Assembly (NCBI GenBank): GCA_044344715.1
Contig: JBIJCI010000045.1
Coordinates: 1 to 13,428, forward strand
Reading direction: 5' to 3'
DNA: 13,428 bases
Source: F1-60-MAGs027 sp044344715
Lineage (GTDB): Bacteria > Actinomycetota > Acidimicrobiia > Acidimicrobiales > Ilumatobacteraceae
A program made the position numbers and the translations under genes. Positions 7,604-13,428 of the stretch are shown piece by piece. The notes under the pieces are model-generated. The model was given only the letters and a program-made list of their open reading frames with translations. It was not told the DNA's origin and searched no databases. How positions within the stretch are numbered: the stretch's first letter is position 1; every line of letters begins with the position of its first letter.

Positions 7604-8566
7604 ATGAGCCCCTTCCCTTCCGACCGTTCCCTGCTCGCCATCGGCGGACTCACGCTCATCGCCCCGTCATTGAAGATCATGTACACGCCGACCCCCAAGG
7701 TGGCGTGTAGCACGATCAAGCTCATGCTGGCCACGGCCGAGGGCTCGCACCGGCAGGAACTCATCGACTACATCACCAACCCCAGCGTCTCGCGGCCACA
7801 GACCATCCACGATCCGGTCATCAACGGCCTCCCGCGGCTGGTCGAACTCCCGAAGCGCGAAATCCGGAACATCTTCACGTCCCCCGATTGGGTCCGGGTT
7901 GCGGCTCTTCGCGACCCGGTAGCAAGGTCCTATTCCGCGTGGGAGAACCGGATCTTCCGTCGCGCACCCGGGGACACGGCGAAGGCCATCGAGCTGTCGC
8001 GCGACGTGCTCGTCGACGGGCGTATCGACGTTGCAGGAAGTTTCGCGCTGTTTGCAAAGATGCTGGGGGAACATACCGACGCCTTCACGATCGACCAGCA
8101 CTTCCTGCCGCAGGCCCACATCGTGCGCACCGACGTGATCGACTACGACATGCTCGTGCGAGTCGACCAGAAGGGCGACATGGACCGTCTGGCGAGCCTC
8201 ATCAGCGAGCGTTCCGGGCGCACCATCGTGCCGTCGAGGTTGAACGAGGGGATGAAGGTCGACCTCATGAAGGTGTGCGACGTCCACACTGCGAACCGAC
8301 TGATGGCGACGTACCACATGGATTACGAAGCCTTCGGATTCGAGCGGCGCGCCTTCGCGGCCTCCGTCGAGCCGTTCCTCCTCAGCAATACGGAGACCCG
8401 ACTCGTCTACCAGTTGCGCGGCGTGATGGATCGACTTCTCAGCGTCTCGCAGGCTGCAAGCAGGCAGGCGGGAGCCCGCTACGGACTCCGCCAGATTCGC
8501 AGGGCGGTCGTGCGACGGGTTTCTCAGGGCTCACGCTCGCCCGATTACCGAATCTTGGACGCATGA
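7604..8566 (+). CDS. PAPS-dependent sulfotransferase, Sulfotransfer_2 (HNK-1-like) family, copy 1
   Basis: This 320-residue protein is predicted to transfer the sulfuryl group from PAPS to an unknown acceptor, probably a carbohydrate or glycolipid hydroxyl. The 5'-phosphosulfate loop PKVACSTIK (31-39) resembles the PKVA(C/S)T signature of carbohydrate sulfotransferases. The 3'-phosphate motif RDPVARSYSAWENR (103-116) corresponds to RDPxxRxxSAY. HFLPQ (166-170) matches the family H-x-x-PQ. A QTIH motif (66-69) is shared with the two neighbours. There is no signal peptide or membrane helix, so it should be cytosolic. The C-terminus is basic (RYGLRQIRRAVVRR, about 292-305). It starts 3 nt after cysC without a visible ribosome-binding site, and its stop overlaps copy 2 (ATGA). 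The family call is good; the acceptor is unknown. Confidence 0.82.
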   Translation: MSPFPSDRSLLAIGGLTLIAPSLKIMYTPTPKVACSTIKLMLATAEGSHRQELIDYITNPSVSRPQTIHDPVINGLPRLVELPKREIRNIFTSPDWVRVAALRDPVARSYSAWENRIFRRAPGDTAKAIELSRDVLVDGRIDVAGSFALFAKMLGEHTDAFTIDQHFLPQAHIVRTDVIDYDMLVRVDQKGDMDRLASLISERSGRTIVPSRLNEGMKVDLMKVCDVHTANRLMATYHMDYEAFGFERRAFAASVEPFLLSNTETRLVYQLRGVMDRLLSVSQAASRQAGARYGLRQIRRAVVRRVSQGSRSPDYRILDA

Positions 8567-9537
8567 CGAACCCCACACCTGCATTCCCCGCCGACACGTC
8601 ACTTCCGGCCCTGATCCGCAAGACGCTCGTGGCACCACGCTCGCGCATCCTGTACACCCCGACGACGAAGGTGGCGAGCACGACGATCAAGTGGATGTTG
8701 GCCGAGGCCGAGGGCACGATCGACCGTGCCGCCGCCGGACGGTTGATGGCAGCGATCACCCATCCGAGCCAGACCATCCACAACAGGCACGTAAGCGGTC
8801 TGCGCAAACTCTCGGAGTACCCGGCGGATGAGGCACGACGGATGCTCGACTCCCCGGAGTGGCTGCACGTGGCTGCACTCCGCGAGCCCGTTGCCCGCGC
8901 CTACTCGGCGTGGGAGAACCGCGTCTTCATGCGGGCCAGCGGCCGAATCGAGGGCGGTTTCGACCTGACGCCCGACGTGCTCGTCGAGGGATGCATCGAC
9001 ATGACGGCGAGCTTCTGGGTGTTCGCCCGTGCCCTGTCCGAACACACCTCGGCGTTCATGCTCGACCACCACTTCACCCCGCAATCCCACGTCGTTCGCA
9101 GCGATGCCGTTCGTTACGACCTGCTCGTTCGAGTCGACGAGCCGGGTGGAATCGAACGGATCGCCGCAGTGTTCAGCGAACGCTCGGACCGCGAGGTCTC
9201 GCCGCAACGCCACAACGAGAGCCTCGGGATCCCGCTGGCTCGGGTGTGCGACCGCACCGCTGCCGGCTTCATCCTCGATACGTACCGCGCCGACTACGAG
9301 GCGTTCGGCTTCTCGCCTCCCAATCTCCCCTCGGAGCCGGCGCACCACCTCCTCACCCCGGCAGAGACGCAACTCGTCACGCTCGTTCGTCAGTCGGTGG
9401 AGCGGGTCGGCAGCGTCTCACGGGCCGCACAGGCGCGGATGTCGGCGCGTTACGGCGTGCGCCAGATCCGGAAGTCGCTCCTGCGCAAGTTGAGCCTCGG
9501 CCGGATGTACTCAACACCCCGCAGCATGCACTGGTAG
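8563..9537 (+). CDS. PAPS-dependent sulfotransferase, Sulfotransfer_2 family, copy 2 (divergent motifs)
   Basis: This 324-residue protein is homologous over its full length to the genes on either side. The phosphosulfate loop is TKVASTTIK (35-43), with Thr for the usual Pro and Ser for Cys. The 3'-phosphate motif is REPVARAYSAWENR (107-120), with Glu replacing the Asp of RDP but keeping the Arg and Ser that contact PAPS in the family. HFTPQ (170-174) and QTIH (70-73) are kept. Spacing of all motifs matches the other copies, so it looks intact rather than decayed. It carries the same basic C-terminal segment (RYGVRQIRKSLLRK, about 296-309). The ATG at 8563 lies in the stop of copy 1 (ATGA). 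The N-terminus differs from the other two, which supports a separate acceptor or regulation. Confidence 0.8.
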   Translation: MTNPTPAFPADTSLPALIRKTLVAPRSRILYTPTTKVASTTIKWMLAEAEGTIDRAAAGRLMAAITHPSQTIHNRHVSGLRKLSEYPADEARRMLDSPEWLHVAALREPVARAYSAWENRVFMRASGRIEGGFDLTPDVLVEGCIDMTASFWVFARALSEHTSAFMLDHHFTPQSHVVRSDAVRYDLLVRVDEPGGIERIAAVFSERSDREVSPQRHNESLGIPLARVCDRTAAGFILDTYRADYEAFGFSPPNLPSEPAHHLLTPAETQLVTLVRQSVERVGSVSRAAQARMSARYGVRQIRKSLLRKLSLGRMYSTPRSMHW

Positions 9538-9539
9538 CC

Positions 9540-10496
9540 ATGGGCCGCTCGTCGCTCGGGGCGCTCGAGGGGGTTGCCGGACTCGCCCTCGTCGCGCCGA
9601 CACTGAAGGTTCTCTACCTCCCCACCCCGAAGGCGGCGTGCACGACCATCAAGCTCATGCTCGCTACCGCCGAGGGAACCCACCGACCCGACCTCGCGGA
9701 TCGCATGGCGGTCATGCACGTGTCGAGAGCCCAGACCATCCACCACCCGCGGGTGCACGGATTGATGAGTCTGGCCGAGGTTCCGAGTCGCGAGCGCCGG
9801 GCCATTCTCACGTCGCCCGAGTGGTTGCGAATCGCGAGTCTCCGCGACCCGGTGGCACGTGCATATTCCGCCTGGGAGAACCGCATTTTCCTGCGAGCCC
9901 ACCGGCGTACAACGACGTTGACCGAGATCGCCCACGACGTGCTCACCGACGGCAAGGTCGACATAGCCGCTTCGTTCACCCTCTTCGCCCGAGTGCTCGG
10001 TGAGCGGACGGATCCGTTCATGGCCGACCATCATTTCCAACCACAGGTCAACCTCGTTCGACCCGATCTCATCGGATACTCGCACCTGGTCCATGTCGAT
10101 GCACCGGACGGACTCAGTCTCCTCGCGACGCTCTTGAGCGAGCGCTCGGGACGTTCAATCGAGGCCGAGCGGCTCAACGAAGGGCTCGGTGTGAAGGTCG
10201 GTCGGGTGTGCGATACCGACACGGCGAACCGGCTCATGGCCACCTATGCAGTCGACTATGCCGCCTTCGGATTTGCGCCGCGCGAGTGGAGCCCGACCGT
10301 GGAGCCACTCGTCCTCGGCGACCTCGAAACCCGACTGCTCAACCAGTATCGCAACGCCTTCGAGCGAGCGGTGAGCGTCGCGCGCGAGTCCCAACGGAGG
10401 GTTGGGCCGCGGTACGCCGTGTCGCAGTTGCGCCGGAGCCTACGGCGGTTCGCCCGACTCGACTTCTCCCCCACCGACCCGAGGGAGATCATGTGA
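9540..10496 (+). CDS. PAPS-dependent sulfotransferase, Sulfotransfer_2 family, copy 3
   Basis: This 318-residue protein is clearly closest to copy 1: both share IKLMLATAEG after the phosphosulfate loop, LISERSG/LLSERSG and ANRLMATY. The phosphosulfate loop is PKAACTTIK (30-38), the 3'-phosphate motif RDPVARAYSAWENR (102-115), HFQPQ (165-169) and QTIH (65-68). No signal peptide or membrane segment is seen. The C-terminal basic stretch is present but the least conserved of the three (RYAVSQLRRSLRR, about 291-303). The ATG at 9540 follows the copy 2 stop by 2 nt without a ribosome-binding site, so translation is probably coupled. Its TGA shares one base with the mogA-like ATG (TGATG). Confidence 0.82.
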   Translation: MGRSSLGALEGVAGLALVAPTLKVLYLPTPKAACTTIKLMLATAEGTHRPDLADRMAVMHVSRAQTIHHPRVHGLMSLAEVPSRERRAILTSPEWLRIASLRDPVARAYSAWENRIFLRAHRRTTTLTEIAHDVLTDGKVDIAASFTLFARVLGERTDPFMADHHFQPQVNLVRPDLIGYSHLVHVDAPDGLSLLATLLSERSGRSIEAERLNEGLGVKVGRVCDTDTANRLMATYAVDYAAFGFAPREWSPTVEPLVLGDLETRLLNQYRNAFERAVSVARESQRRVGPRYAVSQLRRSLRRFARLDFSPTDPREIM

Positions 10497-11059
10497 TGCC
10501 GGACGACTCGGCGACCACTGCAGAATCCCGCACCCGCGTTCGCGTCGGAGTGGTCACCGTGAGCGACCGCGCATCGGCGGGCGTCTACGAGGACCGGGGC
10601 GGACCCGCGATCCGTGAGTTCCTCGGGCGACACCTGACGAGTGAGTGGGAAGCCGTCTCCCGGGTGATCACCGACGACATCGCGGTCATCGCACGAACGC
10701 TCCGCGATCTCGCCGACCTTGAGCACTGCTGCCTCATCGTGACCACCGGTGGAACCGGACCGGCGCCGCGCGACGTGACACCGGAAGCAACGCAACTCGT
10801 ATGCGACAAGATGATGCCGGGCTTCGGCGAATTGATGCGCGCGGTGTCGCTGCAGGTGGTGCCGACGGCCATCCTCTCGCGCCAGACCGCCGGCATCCGC
10901 GGCAGGTCACTGATCGTCAACCTGCCCGGCAAACCGTCGTCGATCTCGGAATGCCTGACCGCGGTGCTACCCGCGATTCCCTATTGCATCGACCTGATTG
11001 GCGGACCGCGCCTCGAGGTGGGCGACGGGATGAGCGCCTTCCGACCGAAGGGCGCCTAG
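10496..11059 (+). CDS. mogA: Molybdopterin adenylyltransferase, MogA/MoaB family
   Basis: The family adenylates molybdopterin before molybdate insertion in molybdenum-cofactor synthesis. The protein has 187 residues, close to E. coli MogA (195). Visible signatures are VGVVTVSDRASAGVYEDRGG near the N-terminus, SRVITDD, TTGGTGPAPRDVTPEAT with the conserved Asp, and GRSLIVNLPGKPSSISECL near the end. The ATG at 10496 overlaps the last sulfotransferase stop by one base (TGATG). It is the only downstream gene of the operon with a good ribosome-binding site (GAGGGAG, 10481-10487), which suggests its expression is partly independent. No other cofactor gene is in the window. MogA and MoaB are hard to separate by eye; the TTGGTGPAPRD form and length favour MogA. 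Confidence 0.88.
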   Translation: MPDDSATTAESRTRVRVGVVTVSDRASAGVYEDRGGPAIREFLGRHLTSEWEAVSRVITDDIAVIARTLRDLADLEHCCLIVTTGGTGPAPRDVTPEATQLVCDKMMPGFGELMRAVSLQVVPTAILSRQTAGIRGRSLIVNLPGKPSSISECLTAVLPAIPYCIDLIGGPRLEVGDGMSAFRPKGA

Positions 11060-11070
11060 AGCTTCGTCGG
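11041..11070. terminator. Imperfect hairpin spanning the convergent mogA/hisI stop codons
   Basis: CCGACCGAAG (11041-11050) can pair with CTTCGTCGG (11062-11070), giving nine base pairs with one bulged C and an 11-nt loop. The loop holds the CTAG that contains both stop codons. Being nearly symmetric it could act on transcripts from either side. No T-run follows on either strand, so it is at best a weak bidirectional terminator. The structure is seen directly; the function is inferred. Confidence 0.35.
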
Positions 11071-11571
11071 GTTCGGCGCGTCGCCGTACACGACCTTCGG
11101 GTCGAACACCTTCTCGGTCAACGTGTACGTGAGGCTGAGCGGCTGCTCGTCGTTGGGCGAGACGGGAATGCTCCGGTAGAAGCACGACCGGTAACCGACG
11201 TGGCAACTTGCCCCACCTTGCACGTCGACCCGTAGCCACACCGAGTCCTGGTCGTCGTCGATCAGGATCTCGCGTACCTTCTGGACGAGCCCGCTGGTCG
11301 CCCCCTTGTGCCACAACTGCCGACGACTACGGCTGTAGTAGACCGCTTCGCCGAGTTCGATGGTCTTGGCGAGGGAGTCGGCATTCATGTTGGCCACCAT
11401 CAGCACCTCGCCCGATTCGAAGTCGGTGGTGACCACGGGAATCAGACCGTCCGCATCGAACTTCGGGGCGAGTACTCGCCCCTCCTCGACCTCCTCAACG
11501 CTCGTTCGGGCGGCATACCAACGGTGGGAGGGCGACGTCACGCCGACAAGGCTACGACCGACCCGTATCAC
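11056..11571 (-). CDS. hisI: HisI-like phosphoribosyl-AMP cyclohydrolase with N-terminal extension
   Basis: HisI opens the adenine ring of phosphoribosyl-AMP in step 3 of histidine synthesis. From about residue 38 the protein matches the HisI fold: FDADGLIPVVTTD, YYSRSRRQLWHKGATSG (about 78-94), the metal segment DDDQD (105-109) and SCHVGYRSCF (122-131). The canonical motif is DCDxD, whose Cys is a zinc ligand; here it is Asp106, while Cys123 and Cys130 remain. The protein has 171 residues, longer than many HisI proteins (110-140), because of about 37 extra N-terminal residues. The GTG at 11571 is chosen for the GGGAGGT placed just after the dehydrogenase stop; a GTG at 11541 is an alternative. 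No other histidine gene is in the window, so the biosynthetic role is likely but not proven. Confidence 0.82.
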   Translation of the reverse strand: MIRVGRSLVGVTSPSHRWYAARTSVEEVEEGRVLAPKFDADGLIPVVTTDFESGEVLMVANMNADSLAKTIELGEAVYYSRSRRQLWHKGATSGLVQKVREILIDDDQDSVWLRVDVQGGASCHVGYRSCFYRSIPVSPNDEQPLSLTYTLTEKVFDPKVVYGDAPNPTKL

Positions 11572-11589
11572 CCGGACGGCGTACCTCCC

Positions 11590-12405
11590 TCAGGCGAGGT
11601 TTACCCAACCACCGACGAGTCCGCTCATGAACCCGCCGTCGACCTGCACGTCGCTGGCATTGAGCCAGGTGAGCACGGGATCCGAGACGAAGAGCAGCAC
11701 CCGTGCAATGTCGTCGACGGTCGCATCACGACCGGCTTCGCGGGTGACGAGGTCCAGCAGTGGGCCGATCGTCTCCCGGAAGTCCTTCAGGATCGGCGTG
11801 CGGACCGGACCGGGGCTCACCGAGTTGACCCTCACGCCGTACTCGCGCAGGTACCGACCGTGTCGTTTGGTGAGCAGGACCACGCACTCCTTCGAGAAGT
11901 CGTATGCCCGCTTACCGTCCATCGGATGGTCCCTCACCCAGGCGACACCGGCTTCGTAGTCGGGCGTGTCGAGCAGACGCTGAATCTCGTCGAGATGTGC
12001 CTGCCATTGGGCACCGGCGATGGAGGCCACGTTCGTGACCGCTCCCCCGCTTCGCATCCGGCCGATCAACAACTCGGTGAGCATCCGCAGACCGAGCACG
12101 TTGACGCGCATCGTCACCTCCGGATCCGCGGTACCCGGGACTCCGGCGATGTTCAGCAGCACGTCGATTTCGCCGTCGATCGAGGCGGCTGCCGCGACGA
12201 TCGTGGCGGGGTCGGTCATATCGACGCGCACGACTTGCGCAACCGGAAGTCCGACCTCCTGACGGTCGAGCGCAATCACGTGGGCACCAACCTCGAGCAG
12301 GAGCTCGGTCGTTCGTAGCCCGATACCGGAGGCCGCCCCGGTGACCACGACACGCTTGCCACGGAACCCCACGTGGGGCGAGATGGGCGGACCGGCGGTC
12401 GTCAC
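11590..12405 (-). CDS. NAD(P)-dependent short-chain dehydrogenase/reductase (3-alpha-hydroxysteroid / coniferyl-alcohol dehydrogenase-like subgroup)
   Basis: This 271-residue classical SDR has the cofactor loop TGAASGIG (22-29), an acidic residue after the second strand (ALDR, Asp47) that favours NAD(H), NIAG (85-88), catalytic Ser128 in NVASIAG, Tyr168 and Lys172 (YDFSK), and SPGPVRTPI. The Ser-to-Tyr spacing of 40 residues is far longer than the usual ~13. It is filled by a helical insert as in Comamonas 3-alpha-HSD/carbonyl reductase and in proteins annotated as coniferyl-alcohol dehydrogenases. The substrate is not determinable; an alcohol or ketone with a bulky ring system would fit that subgroup. 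The GTG start is 9 nt after the permease stop, and the hisI-like gene follows 18 nt after its own stop, so the three form one minus-strand operon. Confidence 0.85.
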   Translation of the reverse strand: MTTAGPPISPHVGFRGKRVVVTGAASGIGLRTTELLLEVGAHVIALDRQEVGLPVAQVVRVDMTDPATIVAAAASIDGEIDVLLNIAGVPGTADPEVTMRVNVLGLRMLTELLIGRMRSGGAVTNVASIAGAQWQAHLDEIQRLLDTPDYEAGVAWVRDHPMDGKRAYDFSKECVVLLTKRHGRYLREYGVRVNSVSPGPVRTPILKDFRETIGPLLDLVTREAGRDATVDDIARVLLFVSDPVLTWLNASDVQVDGGFMSGLVGGWVNLA

Positions 12406-12414
12406 GTCGAACGA

Positions 12415-13428
12415 CTAGTGAGTTTCACCGCGACGGTACGGGATACCCGCCATCGCCGGCGGTCGGAGACGCTGGCTCGCCGTTGCCAGCACGACCAGCG
12501 TGGCGAAGTACGGCAACGACTGGGTCAGTGACTCGGGCACGTCGTCGATGGCCAAGTAGGCGTAGGCCGCCACCACGGCGACGAACGCCGTGACGACACC
12601 GCGCATCGTTGATCGGTTGACGACGGCGAGCACCATGAGCAGTACGGCGGCGAGGGCGACGAACAAGAAGAGCGCCGAGATGGCATCGCTCGCCACCAGC
12701 TTGACTCCCTCCGCGTAGCCGAACAGCGAGGCACCACCCAGCACACCGAGCGGCCGCCAGTTGCCGAAGATCATCGTCGCCAGACCGATGTAGCCGCGAC
12801 CCGCAGTCTGCCCCTGGCGGTAGTACGACGATGCGACGACGGCGAGGATGCCACCGGCATAACCAGCCAGACCACCGCTCACGAGGAGTCCGAGATAGCG
12901 CAGTCGGATGACGTTGACTCCGAGCGTCTCCGCTGCGACGGGAGACTCGCCGGACGAACGCAACCGCAGGCCGAAGCGGGTACGCCAGAGGATCCAGGCC
13001 GACAAGGGCACGCTCGACACGCCGATGACCGTGCCCCACGACAGGTTGTGGGTGAGCCCGTACAGGATGCCACCCAGGTCACCGAGGAAGAACCACCCAC
13101 GTTCCTCGAACCATGACAGGACATTGGGTGACTTCCAACCGAAGATCTCGCCGCCGGCGATGATCGGCATGCTGAAGCGTGGAATCGCCGAGAGCTGAGG
13201 TGGCGACTGACTGACTCCGCCGCCGGACTGCCCGACGAAGACCAGGTCGCTCAGGTAGCGCACACCGAAGAAGGCGAACAGATTGAGCACGACACCCGAG
13301 ATGATCTGGTCGACGTTGAAACGGACCGTTGCGACCGCATGTATGAGACCGCCGAGCATTCCGCCGACAACGGCGAGGAGCAAGCCGACCCACGGACCGA
13401 ACTGCCAGGCACCCCAGCCACCGAACCA
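12415..13428 (-). CDS. ABC transporter permease, NupQ/YufQ-like (COG1079 type), 5' part beyond window
   Basis: This is a membrane permease of a second BMP-type importer. The frame is open to the right edge: a TTG at 13383 could be read as a start, but 15 more in-frame codons up to 13428 encode a Trp/Gly-rich stretch that continues the protein, so the N-terminus lies outside. About 337 residues are visible. Family features are the RFNVDQIISGVVLNLFAFF segment, SGESPVAAETLGVNV, and GYIGLATMIFGNWRPLGVLGG before the last helices. A longer loop between the first helices (containing GWKSPNVLSWF) distinguishes it from the left-hand permease. Binding-protein, ATPase and partner permease genes would be expected upstream beyond the edge. 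The dehydrogenase gene follows 9 nt after its stop. Confidence 0.9.
   Translation of the reverse strand, partial: WFGGWGAWQFGPWVGLLLAVVGGMLGGLIHAVATVRFNVDQIISGVVLNLFAFFGVRYLSDLVFVGQSGGGVSQSPPQLSAIPRFSMPIIAGGEIFGWKSPNVLSWFEERGWFFLGDLGGILYGLTHNLSWGTVIGVSSVPLSAWILWRTRFGLRLRSSGESPVAAETLGVNVIRLRYLGLLVSGGLAGYAGGILAVVASSYYRQGQTAGRGYIGLATMIFGNWRPLGVLGGASLFGYAEGVKLVASDAISALFLFVALAAVLLMVLAVVNRSTMRGVVTAFVAVVAAYAYLAIDDVPESLTQSLPYFATLVVLATASQRLRPPAMAGIPYRRGETH

Noticed and set aside
7888..8562. N-terminal extension of the second sulfotransferase frame
   Set aside because: The extension reads through copy 1 in another frame and is Arg/Gly-rich. The ATG at 8563 in the ATGA overlap matches the length and N-terminal layout of the other copies.
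13381..13383. TTG as the start of the right-hand permease
   Set aside because: The frame continues upstream to the window edge with family-like sequence, and the first membrane segments would be missing if it began here. The gene is treated as truncated by the edge.

Overview
The window is gene-dense, high-GC bacterial DNA. It has many GTG starts, gene-to-gene overlaps of the ATGA/GTGA/TGATG kind, and a lipoprotein with an acidic Thr/Glu/Asp linker. These traits fit a free-living high-GC actinobacterium; Acidimicrobiia-like is my inference, with no marker gene to prove it. No rRNA, tRNA, insertion sequence, phage gene or CRISPR array is visible. The longest stretch without a gene is about 166 bp (4664-4829).

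Layout. (1) Minus strand, 4663 down to the left edge: an ABC importer of the BMP/PnrA/Nup class. Gene order is lipoprotein binding protein (3515-4663), double-domain ATPase (1898-3400), permease of the NupP/YufP type (783-1901) and permease of the NupQ/YufQ type (1-786, cut by the edge). A 12-bp perfect hairpin lies between the binding-protein gene and the ATPase gene. (2) Plus strand, 4830-11059: a tightly packed seven-gene operon, cysD-cysN-cysC, then three tandem paralogous sulfotransferases, then a mogA-like gene. (3) Minus strand, from the right edge to 11056: a second NupQ-like permease (cut by the edge), a short-chain dehydrogenase and a HisI-like phosphoribosyl-AMP cyclohydrolase.

How the genes work together. 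CysD and CysN make APS from sulfate and ATP, and CysC phosphorylates APS to PAPS. The three following proteins have the two PAPS-binding signatures of the Sulfotransfer_2 (HNK-1-like) family. No APS/PAPS reductase or sulfite reductase gene is present in the window. The operon therefore reads as a self-contained sulfate-activation and sulfation module that makes its donor and passes it to three related transferases. The acceptor is unknown. It is probably made or presented on the cytoplasmic side, because none of the transferases has a signal peptide or membrane segment. The terminal mogA-like gene (molybdopterin adenylyltransferase) is fused to the operon by a 1-base overlap but has no obvious role in sulfation.

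The sulfation operon is the most interesting item. Other points worth a look are the hairpin in the transporter operon, the shared CTAG stop codons of the convergent mogA and hisI genes with a hairpin around them, the replaced zinc-site cysteine in the HisI-like protein, and a possible leaderless cysD.
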